Part shown: piece after piece, positions 8,888 to 17,612 of the stretch
Numbering within the stretch: the stretch's first letter is position 1
How the letters are laid out: each line of letters begins with the position of its first letter
Assembly (NCBI GenBank): GCA_047610085.1
Contig: JBLFZD010000003.1
Location: 1-42,300 of the forward strand
Source: Ilumatobacter_A sp047610085
Lineage (GTDB): Bacteria; Actinomycetota; Acidimicrobiia; Acidimicrobiales; Ilumatobacteraceae
Reading direction: 5' to 3'
DNA: 42,300 bases
Program-made: the position numbers and the translations under genes
The notes under the pieces: generated by a model
The model's input: only the letters and a program-made list of their open reading frames with translations
Told to the model about the DNA's origin: nothing
The model's database searches: none

Positions 8888-10111
8888 ATGTCGAAACGGG
8901 CCGTCATCGGACTCCTCAGCGTTATTGCTCTCGCACTGGCTGCTTGTAGCAGCCCGGTCGATGACTCGGCTCCCGCGTCGGGTGTGACGGTCGCATCTGC
9001 TGACACCGCACTCCCGGCAACCGACGCGCCAGTCGGTACTGAACCGCCGGCGACTGAACCGCCGGCGACCGAACCGCCGGCGACCGAACCGCCCGAAACC
9101 GATCCACCGCAGGTTTCCACGACCGAGGTGAAACCGGTGTCGGCGTGGACGCAGATCACACCGGATTCACCTGATTGTGCGTGCAGTGACGGCAGTGAGT
9201 TTTCGTTCTTCGAGCGGGTTGCCGACCCCTCGAAAGTGATGTTTTATTTCGAGGGCGGCGGGGCCTGCTTCACACTTGAGTCGTGCGACCCGAATGGAGA
9301 CCCAACCTACTCCACAACAATCGAGCAGACCGTCGACAACTTGGCGCAGCGCGGCGGCCTGTTTGACCAAAGCAAATCCGAGAACCCTCTTGCTGACTAC
9401 TCGCTGGTCTATGTCCCCTATTGCACCGGTGATGTCCACATCGGGAACGCCCTGACCGAATACTCGCCAGAGGTGGTTATCGAGCACCGTGGCGCGGCGA
9501 ACGCCGAGGCCGCACTCGAGCACCTGGTGGCGCAATACCCCGGAGCCTCACAAGTGTTGGTGACCGGAGCGAGCGCAGGATCGGTTCCCACGCCGCTCAT
9601 GGCTGGACGTGTCGCTGACGAGCTGCCGGCGGCGAACGTGATCACATTCGGCGACAGTTCAGGCGGCTATCCCGGGGTGCCGCTCGTGAACGAATTCATC
9701 GGCAACCTGTGGGGCACGACCAATGCAATTCCTGACTGGCCGGTCAACGATGGGATCACCGCATCCGAGTGGAGTATTCCCGGGCTGTACGTCCAAGCCG
9801 GTCTCCACGCTCCGGACATCACCTTTGCCCGCTTCGACTATGCGTTTGACAGTGTTCAGGCGAGCTTTGCCGCGCTTGCCGGTGTCGGTGCCGACGCCGT
9901 GGTCGATCAGATTGATGCCACCGAGGCGCTGGTCGAGGCCGAAGGCATCAATCTCTCCACCTATGTGGCGCCCGGCTCGGCACACACAATCATCGGTGGC
10001 GATGAGGTGTACGAGATGGAGGTCGAAGGGGTTCGCCTCATCGACTGGATCACCGAACTCGTCGACGGTGGCGTGCCCGAGGATGTGCACTGCGTCGAGT
10101 GTCAACCCTGA
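8888..10111 (+). CDS. Pectinacetylesterase-family lipoprotein
   Basis: The 407-residue protein begins with a lipoprotein signal (hydrophobic stretch, lipobox LAAC near residue 19) and a Thr/Glu/Pro linker. It then has a pectinacetylesterase-type alpha/beta-hydrolase domain: VMFYFEGGGACF (oxyanion region), YCTGDVHIG, the nucleophile motif GASAGS near residue 229 and a late GSAHTIIGG with the probable catalytic His. Members deacetylate plant or algal polysaccharides, but bacterial substrates vary. It should be anchored outside the cell membrane. The gene stands alone between an upstream hydrolase and convergent thpR. Confidence 0.85.
   Translation: MSKRAVIGLLSVIALALAACSSPVDDSAPASGVTVASADTALPATDAPVGTEPPATEPPATEPPATEPPETDPPQVSTTEVKPVSAWTQITPDSPDCACSDGSEFSFFERVADPSKVMFYFEGGGACFTLESCDPNGDPTYSTTIEQTVDNLAQRGGLFDQSKSENPLADYSLVYVPYCTGDVHIGNALTEYSPEVVIEHRGAANAEAALEHLVAQYPGASQVLVTGASAGSVPTPLMAGRVADELPAANVITFGDSSGGYPGVPLVNEFIGNLWGTTNAIPDWPVNDGITASEWSIPGLYVQAGLHAPDITFARFDYAFDSVQASFAALAGVGADAVVDQIDATEALVEAEGINLSTYVAPGSAHTIIGGDEVYEMEVEGVRLIDWITELVDGGVPEDVHCVECQP
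9041..9100 (+). repeat. 15-bp tandem repeat encoding the TEPPA linker
   Basis: Three near-identical 15-base units (gaaccgccggcgacc, with one variant base) and a fourth degenerate one encode repeated EPPAT residues in the linker after the lipoprotein signal. Such in-frame repeats change in number by slippage. Confidence 0.85.
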
Positions 10112-10129
10112 CGGACCGCCCGGCTCGAG

Positions 10130-10699
10130 TCAGCTGATCGGCCACGTCTGCAACGTGTCGTAGCGGGCGCCGTCGTCGCTCAGCGGGCTCTCGACGAGAG
10201 CAACTTCGGTTGGTGACCAGTCAGCGCTGACGATTTGGCCAAGAGCTCGCGGCATGTTGGCCCGTTTCTGGAGCCGGGCGACGGTGATGTGCCCGAGAAA
10301 TCGAGGTCGCACAGGTTCGTCGCCAAGATGCGACGTTACGTTCACGACCTCCTCCGCAAGGTCGTCGACTCCGGTGACCGGCACGAAGAGCATCCGTTCT
10401 TTACCAACGTCGACCGCCGGCCCCAGCCGCACCCACCCCTCCGTCCTTTTTCGGCCTGGCGCTTTTCGAACTTTTGTTGCATCGCGGCCTGGCGCTTTTC
10501 GAACTTCGGGGGCGGTGAACGTGGCGGTGTCGAGTGCGTTGGCGACGTCGTTCGGGTCGGCGTTGCCGAGGAATCGGAGCGTCACGTGCCAGTTCTCGGG
10601 GTGAACGAACGCAGCACCCACTTGGTCTTTGCGGTGGAGTTCCTCGAGGGCGACCACCACATCCTCGGGTGGCCACAGACAAATGAACAGTCGGCTCAT
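10130..10699 (-). CDS. thpR: RNA 2',3'-cyclic phosphodiesterase (2H family)
   Basis: The 189-residue protein has the paired HxT motifs of the 2H phosphoesterase family: HVTLRFLG and HITVARL. It starts with SRLFICLWPP, typical of ThpR, which hydrolyses 2',3'-cyclic phosphates and was named for 2'-5' RNA ligation. ATG 10699 places the conserved N-terminus at residue 2. Between the two motifs is an unusual basic insertion with two VRKAPGR copies encoded by a duplicated DNA segment. It is divergent from the lar operon, with 60 bp between the start codons. Confidence 0.88.
   Translation of the reverse strand: MSRLFICLWPPEDVVVALEELHRKDQVGAAFVHPENWHVTLRFLGNADPNDVANALDTATFTAPEVRKAPGRDATKVRKAPGRKRTEGWVRLGPAVDVGKERMLFVPVTGVDDLAEEVVNVTSHLGDEPVRPRFLGHITVARLQKRANMPRALGQIVSADWSPTEVALVESPLSDDGARYDTLQTWPIS
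10452..10506. repeat. 22-bp direct repeat with 33-bp period inside thpR
   Basis: Copies at 10452-10473 and 10485-10506 are identical over 22 bases (each begins cggcctggcgcttttcgaac) and lie 33 bases apart, so the reading frame is kept. On the coding strand each gives VRKAPGR. Each copy contains the short palindrome TTCGAA. The exact identity suggests recent duplication or insertion of a repeated element. Confidence 0.9.
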
Positions 10700-10759
10700 T
10701 CCGTCATCCTGACCGGTTGGGTGAGGAAGCGGGACGCAAGTTTGCGAGAATATCGAACG

Positions 10760-11626
10760 ATGCAAATTTTGATCAGCGCCCGTCCGGACGCGACCAATGC
10801 GCTCGAGCGGCTCGAGTCCGTCCTTGTGACAATTCCATTACGGATGATCGCGTGCAGCGGGGGCATCGATTCGCTCCTTCTGGCGATCGTCTCGCATCGA
10901 TCCAATCCGTCCGGCACGGTCATTGCCCACACGGTCACGCCGGCTGTGCCTGGTGATGGGACAGCGCGTGTCGTCGACTACGCCGAACGTGAAGGTTGGG
11001 ACCTCCACATCGTGCGTTCGGGTGAGTTCGATGATGAGGCGTACCTGTCGAACCCCACCGACCGCTGCTATCACTGCAAGAGCAATCTGTACGACGCCAT
11101 CGGAGAGCTGCGATCAGTGCCCGGTGTTTCCAATGCGGTCATCCTCAGCGGTGCCAACGTCGACGACCTCGGCGAGTACCGGCCGGGCCTTGCAGCGGCT
11201 GCCGAACGCAACGTTCGTCATCCGTACGTGGAAGCTCAAATCACGAAAGCCGAGATTCGAGCCATCGCATCTCATCTCGATCTCGCCGAGGCCGACCTGC
11301 CAGCCTCGCCATGTTTGGCGAGCCGGCTCTACACCGGTACGCGTGTCACGCCGTCACGCCTTCGAGCTATCGAGGCGGGAGAGTCGCTGGTGCGTGATCG
11401 GTCAGGTGTGGACGTGGTCCGTTGCCGTGTTCGAGAGTCCGCCGTGATGATCGAGGTCGCTGACGCCGACCGAAACCTGATCGATGACGACCTCCTCGAG
11501 AGCGTCGCCACAGCAATGCGGTCGATCGAACCGTCGATCACATCGGTCGAACTCGATGACCGGGCGTACGAGCCGGGCCGGGCATTTGTCGGGGCGACCG
11601 GAACTGGGCACGAAGGGCTGATCTGA
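10760..11626 (+). CDS. larE: LarE, sulfur transferase for nickel-pincer cofactor
   Basis: LarE adenylates pyridinium biscarboxylic acid mononucleotide and adds sulfur in synthesis of the nickel-pincer nucleotide (NPN). The PP-loop SGGIDS is at residues 33-38, followed by DRCYHCKSN (101-109), SGANVDDLGEYRPG and PCLASR. Cysteines 103, 106 and 185 match the three-Cys LarE type reported to carry an iron-sulfur cluster, rather than the single sacrificial Cys type of Lactobacillus. ATG 10760 gives 288 residues; an upstream extension of the frame runs antisense to thpR and is not coding. The stop overlaps larB by one base. Confidence 0.93.
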   Translation: MQILISARPDATNALERLESVLVTIPLRMIACSGGIDSLLLAIVSHRSNPSGTVIAHTVTPAVPGDGTARVVDYAEREGWDLHIVRSGEFDDEAYLSNPTDRCYHCKSNLYDAIGELRSVPGVSNAVILSGANVDDLGEYRPGLAAAAERNVRHPYVEAQITKAEIRAIASHLDLAEADLPASPCLASRLYTGTRVTPSRLRAIEAGESLVRDRSGVDVVRCRVRESAVMIEVADADRNLIDDDLLESVATAMRSIEPSITSVELDDRAYEPGRAFVGATGTGHEGLI

Positions 11627-12285
11627 TGCATCAACATGACCACGATCGTCTGACCCGCATTGGAATGCCCGAGGCGGTGTTGTGCGGAACCAAGTCAACC
11701 GAGCAAGTCGTTGCGATCGCGTGCGAACTCGTCGAAACGACGACCGAACCGCGCTTGTTCACCCGGCTACTACCCGAGCAGTTTGCTGCACTTCCCGATG
11801 ACATCGCTGCTAAGTTCGATCATGATCCGTTGTCGCGGACGGCGATCATTAACGGCATGTTGCCCGCACGACCCGGCGCGGTCGCCGTGGTGGCAGCGGG
11901 GACGTCTGACGCATCGGTTGCAGCCGAAGCGGCTCGCACGCTCGACTTTTCCGGGGTGACGAACGAACTCATCATCGACGTTGGTGTGGCGGGAATTTGG
12001 CGCCTGGAGGCACGCCTCGACGAGATCCGTGCCGCCGACATCGTCATCGCTGTCGCAGGCATGGATGCTGCGCTTGTGTCGGTGCTGGGTGGCATGGTTG
12101 CCGCTCCGATCATCGCCGTGCCGACGTCGGTTGGTTACGGCGTGGCGACGGGAGGAACATCGGCACTTCACAGTTCCCTTGCCAGCTGTGCGCAGGGTGT
12201 CGCGGTCGTCAACATCGACAATGGCTTCGGTGCAGCCTGCGCAGCTGTTCGGATGCTGTCACTGTTCGGTCGGTCTACTCAATGA
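11626..12285 (+). CDS. larB: LarB, NPN cofactor carboxylase/hydrolase
   Basis: LarB carboxylates nicotinic acid adenine dinucleotide and hydrolyses it to the LarE substrate. The C-terminal two thirds resemble PurE: VVAAGTSDASVAAEA, GVAGIWRL, GMDAALVSVLGG, AVPTSVGYG and NIDNGFGAACAA. Cys205 in the last motif fits the reactive Cys of the family. The 219-residue length is close to normal. The N-terminal MHQHDHDR carries three His residues of unknown meaning. Its start overlaps the larE stop (TGATG), so translation is coupled. Confidence 0.93.
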   Translation: MHQHDHDRLTRIGMPEAVLCGTKSTEQVVAIACELVETTTEPRLFTRLLPEQFAALPDDIAAKFDHDPLSRTAIINGMLPARPGAVAVVAAGTSDASVAAEAARTLDFSGVTNELIIDVGVAGIWRLEARLDEIRAADIVIAVAGMDAALVSVLGGMVAAPIIAVPTSVGYGVATGGTSALHSSLASCAQGVAVVNIDNGFGAACAAVRMLSLFGRSTQ

Positions 12286-12304
12286 ATCGGTTGCGAGGCG
12301 CTGC

Positions 12305-13456
12305 GTGACGATCGGATGGATCGACGGCCTCGCTGGAGTGAGCGGTGACATGCTTCTCGCTGCGCTGGTCGACGTCGGGGTCCCGCTCGATGTCGTGCAA
12401 GCGCCGATCGATGCGTTCAACCTTGGAATCGTCGTGAGGGCTGAATCGGTGACACGAGCGGGGCTCGGAGCAACCAAGGTGCACGTCGATGTGCCCAGCA
12501 CCGACACCATTCGCCATCTTGGCGACATTGTCGACCTGCTTTCGCGGCTCGAGGCACCCATTCGAGACCGATCGGTGGCGGTCTTCCAGCGGCTCGCCGA
12601 GGCCGAAGCTGTCGTCCACCAGACCTCGATCGACGACGTACATTTCCACGAAGTCGGTGCCCTCGATTCGATTGCCGACATCGTGGGTGTTTGTGCCGGG
12701 TTGGCCCACCTTGGTCTGACTGCACTGCACTGTTCAACGCTCAGCCTGGGATCGGGAATGACCCGAGGTGCTCACGGCCCGATTCCTGTGCCAGCCCCCG
12801 CTGTATTGCAGGTTCTCAAGGGTATTGGCCACGTGACTGCAGGGCCTGCTCCCTATGAAGCGACCACGCCCACTGGCGCGGCGTTGCTTGCCCAGTGGGT
12901 CACATCGTGGTCGCCGATGCCCACGATGTCGATCATTGGTACCGGCATGGGTGCGGGAACCAAAGACAGCAACGTTGTCGCAAACGTGTGCCGTTTGATA
13001 CTTGGTGAACTCGACGCAACGACTGGCGGCGAGATGATGCAACTCGACGCGAATGTTGATGACCTTGACCCCCGTGTTTGGCCCGAAGCGATCGCTGCGG
13101 CGATGAGCGCAGGCGCCGTCGACGCCTGGGTCACGCCGATCATCATGAAAAAGGGACGGCCAGCTCACACCTTCAGCGCCCTCTGCCCGACGTCGCGAAT
13201 CGGGGAGGTCGCTGACTCGATCTTTGGTGAAACGAGCACCATCGGAATACGTCAGCACACCGTGACGCGTCACGTCTTAGAGCGAACCACATCGACCGTC
13301 GAGGTCGACGGCCAGACCATCGGGGTCAAGCATGCGGTTCGAGGCGGAGAGGTCGTGAACCAAAGTGTCGAGTGGGATGATGTGGTGTCGGCCGCCCAGA
13401 CCCTTGGCACTTCAGCGAACGACGTGTTGCGACGCGCCACCTCCCAGCTCGACTGA
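12305..13456 (+). CDS. larC: LarC, nickel insertion enzyme for NPN cofactor
   Basis: LarC inserts nickel into the pincer ligand in a CTP-dependent reaction. The protein begins with IGWIDGLAGVSGDMLLAALV, has HFHEVGALDS (113 onwards), TPTGAALLA, the anchor LDANVDDLDPR and the late KKGRPAHTFSAL and ETSTIGIR. All are LarC landmarks spanning both halves. The gene is one uninterrupted frame of 383 residues, unlike the frameshift-expressed larC1/larC2 of Lactobacillus. GTG 12305 was chosen because it places the conserved segment at the N-terminus and lies 19 bases after larB. Confidence 0.92.
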   Translation: MTIGWIDGLAGVSGDMLLAALVDVGVPLDVVQAPIDAFNLGIVVRAESVTRAGLGATKVHVDVPSTDTIRHLGDIVDLLSRLEAPIRDRSVAVFQRLAEAEAVVHQTSIDDVHFHEVGALDSIADIVGVCAGLAHLGLTALHCSTLSLGSGMTRGAHGPIPVPAPAVLQVLKGIGHVTAGPAPYEATTPTGAALLAQWVTSWSPMPTMSIIGTGMGAGTKDSNVVANVCRLILGELDATTGGEMMQLDANVDDLDPRVWPEAIAAAMSAGAVDAWVTPIIMKKGRPAHTFSALCPTSRIGEVADSIFGETSTIGIRQHTVTRHVLERTTSTVEVDGQTIGVKHAVRGGEVVNQSVEWDDVVSAAQTLGTSANDVLRRATSQLD

Positions 13457-13527
13457 CTTGAGAGGGATTATCGCCTCGACCGAACGTTGCCATTATCGAC
13501 GGTGAGAGCGTCTAAGTTCGAGAGGAC

Positions 13528-16500
13528 ATGCAACTCGCTCAGCCTTTCGTGAAGCTGCCGTTTCGGTTCGATAGGGAGCGTCTCCGTACCGAGGTTGAAG
13601 CGCTCCCCGACGATGCCTGGCGTCGTCACCCAACCGGGCACAAGGGGAACACCGCTGTCAGCCTCGTGTCGGTTGGCGGTGACCACACCGATGATTCGAT
13701 TGGTGGTCAGCAGGCGTCGACCGGATGGTTGCAGCCTGACTCGTACATTGCACAGACCATTGCGTCGTTCGGCGTGCCGGTGGGTCGAACCCGGCTCATG
13801 CGGATCGACCCCGGTGGCGAGGCAACGCCGCACTTTGACGTGCACCTGTACTGGTTTGACCGCGTGCGGATCCACGTCCCAATCATTACGACCGAGGACG
13901 TCAACTTCGAATGCGGTGACGCGGGCGTGCACATGAAAGCAGGTGACAGCTGGGTGTTTGACACCTTCCGTCGTCACAACGTGCTGAATCCGAGCGACCA
14001 CCACCGTGTCCACCTTGTGATCGACACGGTGGGTACCCCCGCACTCTGGGACATGATCCGGGCCGGTGTCGACGGGGCGGAACCGGACGCGTCGCAGATT
14101 CCGTACGAGGCGGGCCGCACGCCGATGTTGCTCCCGGAGAGCTTCAACATTGCACCGGTCATGCCTCCGGCACAGATGCAGTCGATCTGGCAACGCCTTG
14201 CACCGCATGTGCCTGCCGATGGCAACGGCATCGCCATTCACGCGGCTGTTGATCAGTACATCGAGACGTGGCAGACGCTGTGGGCGCTTCACGGGTCGAC
14301 CCCTCACGCAGCGGGCTATGTCGCGGAGGTCGATCGCTTTGCCGCCGAACTCAGTGAGCTGCCGGACACGGTCATTGCATACAACAACTCGTCGGCTCGA
14401 GCGACGATCGTGACCCTGCTCGCTGCGAGCGCTCTGGCTGCCCAACCAGACCGCAAGGAGGCACCGTCGCCGCCCATTGTTCGGGTGACAGAGACACCGG
14501 TGCCCGATGCCTCTGATGACGTGCCGGGTGACCCTCGCTTCGATCGGCCCGTCATCATCGTCTCACCACCGCGAGCGGGAAGCACCCTGCTCTTCGAGAC
14601 GCTTGCCAAGGCGCCGAACCTGTTCACGATCGGCCGTGAGAGCCACATGTTGATCGAGTCGATCCGTGGCCTTCGCCCGGTTGACAACGACTGGGCGTCG
14701 AACGAACTCACCGCCGAACACGCCACACCGGCAGGAGTCGAGGCCATCCGTGATGCCTTCTTCAAGGACTTGCGCGACCGCAACGAACAGCCGCCGCCGA
14801 TGGAGGGTAAGGGTCTCCGATTCCTCGAGAAGACGCCGAAGAACGCGCTTCGGATCGAGTTTCTCGACAAGGTGTTCCCCGACGCCCGATTCATCTACCT
14901 TTCCCGACCTCCACGAGCCGAGATCAGTTCGATGATCGACGCATGGCGTTCGGGGGGATTCGCCACGTACCCCGACCTGCCAGGCTGGGAGGGAATTCCA
15001 TGGTCCTTGCTGCTCATTCCCGGATGGAAAGACCTGATTGGCAAGTCGGTGCAGGAGGTGTGTGCCGCCCAGTGGCAATACACCACGAACAAGATCCTCG
15101 ATGACCTTGATCGCGTCGCGCCGGGCCGTTGGACAGTGGCGAATTATCACCGCCTCGTCGCCGACCCGAATGCCGAGATCGCCCGGCTCTGTCGCTTTGC
15201 CGAATTGCCGTGGGACGAACCGCTCGACGGTCCGCTCCCGCTGTCGCGCCACACGCTGACCCCTCCGTCGCCCGATAAGTGGCGCCGCAACACCACCGAA
15301 CTCCACGAGGTGCTCGGCGGTGTCAAGGAAACAGCAGAGCGCGCGAACAGAGTGTCAGGAGGGCCAGCGGCTGCAGCGCCCTCGGCGAAGAGTGCAGCGC
15401 CGAAACCGGCTGCCGCTTCCACGAGTCCGGTCGAGTTGGCTGGCGCTGATGCAGGCCAGCACCCCATGGGCAGCGTGCACACCTCGTCGGTGCCTGAACT
15501 GCTTGGCAAGACCGGTTTCAGCTTGCTGATGTCGACGTACCAAAGCGGCAAGATGGTCACGCTGCGGGAAATGGATGGGGTGTTGAACACGCACTTCACC
15601 CCGTTCCCCCGCCCGATGGGTATTGCTTGGCGCCCCAACGGTCCTGGTGGCACGACTGGCGCCGGGGCGCTGTCGATTGGCACCCGTGATGAAGTCTGGA
15701 CATATCGCGACCAGCCGGCAGTCGCCCACAAGATCGAGCCGAAAGGTTCTTACGGATCGAGCTACGTGATGCGCAACCGTCACGTCACCGGGGACATCGC
15801 CATCCATGAGATGGCCTACGCCAGCGACGGAGAGCTGTGGGTCGTGAATACTCGGTTTTCCTGCCTCACCACCATTGATTCCGAGCACAGTTTCGTGCCT
15901 CGCTGGATGCCGCCGTTCATTACCGGCCTGGGTCCCGAAGACCGTTGCCACCTGAACGGGATGGCGATGCGCGACGGTGCGCCAAAGTACGTCACGATGT
16001 TCAGCGAGTCCGACCAGCCGCACGGCTGGCGTGACACCAAAGCATTTGGCGGACTGGTGATGGACGTTGACTCAAACGAGATCATCACCACAGGTTTGTG
16101 TATGCCGCACTCGCCACGCTGGTATCGCAACGAACTCTTCGTACTGGAGTCGGGCAAAGGAACGCTGAGCCGCGTCAATCTCGACTCAGGGGAGACCGAA
16201 TCGATAACGAAGTTGCCGGGGTTCACCCGTGGGCTCGCCTTTATCGGGCGATATGCGATCATCGGGTTGTCACAGGTACGCGAGTCAGTATTTGCCGGCA
16301 TTCCGCTGACCCAGACCAACGAACCGCGTCACTCCGGCGTGTGGATCGTCGACCTCGACTCCGGCGAAATCGTCGGATTTGTCCGGTTTGACGGCCTCGT
16401 GCAGGAGGTGTTCGATCTTCAGGTGATCGTCGGCTCTGGTGCAGCCACCGATGGTGATGGCAAACCGACCGGGCGTCACGTGCACCTCATGGAGCTCGAA

Positions 16501-16557
16501 AATGAGTTGCACAACAAGTCATTCGTCGTGCCGGCCGAGGCAATGTCGGGCGTCTAG
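13528..16557 (+). CDS. Three-domain protein: Asp/Asn hydroxylase-like, sulfotransferase, TIGR03032-like
   Basis: This 1009-residue protein joins three parts. Residues about 20-175 look like the aspartyl/asparaginyl beta-hydroxylase cupin: ATPHFDVHLYWFDRVRIHVPI supplies an HxD pair and HRVHLVIDT the distal His, as in 2-oxoglutarate/Fe(II) enzymes. Residues about 340-600 are a sulfotransferase with a PAPS-type loop (IIVSPPRAGSTLLFETL), FLEKTPKNALR and FIYLSRPP. After an Ala/Pro-rich linker (about 608-645), residues about 646-960 match the TIGR03032/DUF4915-like repeat domain (LLMSTYQSGKMVTL, PFPRPMGIAW, CHLNGMA). A good RBS (gagagg) precedes the ATG. The target is unknown, but modification of a peptide or glycan is plausible. 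Confidence 0.85.
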   Translation: MQLAQPFVKLPFRFDRERLRTEVEALPDDAWRRHPTGHKGNTAVSLVSVGGDHTDDSIGGQQASTGWLQPDSYIAQTIASFGVPVGRTRLMRIDPGGEATPHFDVHLYWFDRVRIHVPIITTEDVNFECGDAGVHMKAGDSWVFDTFRRHNVLNPSDHHRVHLVIDTVGTPALWDMIRAGVDGAEPDASQIPYEAGRTPMLLPESFNIAPVMPPAQMQSIWQRLAPHVPADGNGIAIHAAVDQYIETWQTLWALHGSTPHAAGYVAEVDRFAAELSELPDTVIAYNNSSARATIVTLLAASALAAQPDRKEAPSPPIVRVTETPVPDASDDVPGDPRFDRPVIIVSPPRAGSTLLFETLAKAPNLFTIGRESHMLIESIRGLRPVDNDWASNELTAEHATPAGVEAIRDAFFKDLRDRNEQPPPMEGKGLRFLEKTPKNALRIEFLDKVFPDARFIYLSRPPRAEISSMIDAWRSGGFATYPDLPGWEGIPWSLLLIPGWKDLIGKSVQEVCAAQWQYTTNKILDDLDRVAPGRWTVANYHRLVADPNAEIARLCRFAELPWDEPLDGPLPLSRHTLTPPSPDKWRRNTTELHEVLGGVKETAERANRVSGGPAAAAPSAKSAAPKPAAASTSPVELAGADAGQHPMGSVHTSSVPELLGKTGFSLLMSTYQSGKMVTLREMDGVLNTHFTPFPRPMGIAWRPNGPGGTTGAGALSIGTRDEVWTYRDQPAVAHKIEPKGSYGSSYVMRNRHVTGDIAIHEMAYASDGELWVVNTRFSCLTTIDSEHSFVPRWMPPFITGLGPEDRCHLNGMAMRDGAPKYVTMFSESDQPHGWRDTKAFGGLVMDVDSNEIITTGLCMPHSPRWYRNELFVLESGKGTLSRVNLDSGETESITKLPGFTRGLAFIGRYAIIGLSQVRESVFAGIPLTQTNEPRHSGVWIVDLDSGEIVGFVRFDGLVQEVFDLQVIVGSGAATDGDGKPTGRHVHLMELENELHNKSFVVPAEAMSGV

Positions 16558-16632
16558 CTCATTCATCAGTGGGTCTGGCCAGATTCGGCAACGCGACTCG
16601 ACTCCCTACCTACTTGTCGGTAGGCTGAACTT

Positions 16633-17565
16633 ATGAACGACCAGGAGATCCTCTTCGAGCTGACCCCCGTGGTTGAACAGCTCCTCGAACGCCACCTGGA
16701 GACGTCGAAGGAGTGGTTCCCTCACGAACACGTACCCCACGCACGCGGACGAGAGTTCGAACCGGGGCACCAGTGGACTGAAGCTGACGCCGACCTTGAT
16801 GGTCACTCGCTCACGCCTGAAGTTCGCAGCGCGCTCTATGTCAACTTGCTCACCGAGGACAACCTTCCGTACTACTTCCGCACGGTCGAGTCGCTCTTTG
16901 GTGCTGACGGTCCGTGGGGTTCGTGGGTGCGCCGCTGGACCGCCGAAGAGGGTCGACACGCCATGGTGATCTACGGATACCTGGCCGCCACCCGTGCAAT
17001 CGACCTCGTCGAACTTGAGCGCGGCCGTATGGCCCAGGTGTCGCTCGGCGAAACGCCGCAACCTGAATCGTTGCATGATGGGTTCGTGTACTTGGCGCTG
17101 CAGGAACTCGCCACGCGTATCTCGCACCGCAACACCGGTCTGCAGATGGGCGACCCGGTCGGCTACGACGTTATGAAGCGGGTGTGTGCTGATGAGAACC
17201 TGCATCAGCTTTTCTATCGCGATCTTGCTGCAGCAGCCGTCGAGGTTGACCCGAACGAGATGATGATGGCGATGGAGCGGCAGGTGCGTAATTTCTCGAT
17301 GCCCGGCACAGGGATCCCCGGCTTCGTTGAGCATTCGAAGCGGATTGCCAAGGCAGGCATCTACGACCTGCAGATCCATCACGAGCAGATCCTCGCTCCG
17401 GTGGTGTTGCGTCAGTGGGACGCAGCCAATATCAGTGGCCTGTCCGGCGAAGGCGCCGCAGCTCAAGAGAAGTTGATGAAGCGGATGGCGACCAGTGAAC
17501 GAGTCGCCAATCGTTACGCAGAGAAGCGCGCCAAACAGCTCGCTGACGAACTTCAGATGACCTGA
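16633..17565 (+). CDS. Acyl-ACP desaturase
   Basis: A ferritin-like diiron desaturase of 310 residues that introduces a double bond into acyl-ACP. The iron ligands are visible: E75 in LLTEDNLPYY, EEGRH (105-109), the QELATRISH segment and DENLHQLFYRD. It has no signal peptide and should be a soluble cytosolic enzyme, as in mycobacterial DesA proteins and plant stearoyl-ACP desaturases. It is a single gene on the plus strand, 75 bp after the three-domain protein. The electron donor is not encoded nearby. Confidence 0.92.
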   Translation: MNDQEILFELTPVVEQLLERHLETSKEWFPHEHVPHARGREFEPGHQWTEADADLDGHSLTPEVRSALYVNLLTEDNLPYYFRTVESLFGADGPWGSWVRRWTAEEGRHAMVIYGYLAATRAIDLVELERGRMAQVSLGETPQPESLHDGFVYLALQELATRISHRNTGLQMGDPVGYDVMKRVCADENLHQLFYRDLAAAAVEVDPNEMMMAMERQVRNFSMPGTGIPGFVEHSKRIAKAGIYDLQIHHEQILAPVVLRQWDAANISGLSGEGAAAQEKLMKRMATSERVANRYAEKRAKQLADELQMT

Positions 17566-17612
17566 TCTGGCGGCGTCATAACGACGTTGATGGGTATGCC
17601 AGTATTTGCGAC

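Noticed and set aside
9041..9100. CRISPR-like short repeats
   Set aside because: The 15-base units are contiguous and in frame inside a Pro-rich linker, with no spacers.
10235..10759. N-terminal extension of larE by 175 codons
   Set aside because: It runs antisense to thpR; LarE motifs start normally after ATG 10760.
13468..14445. A 325-codon minus-strand frame
   Set aside because: Antisense to the hydroxylase-like part of the three-domain protein, which has clear family motifs on the plus strand.
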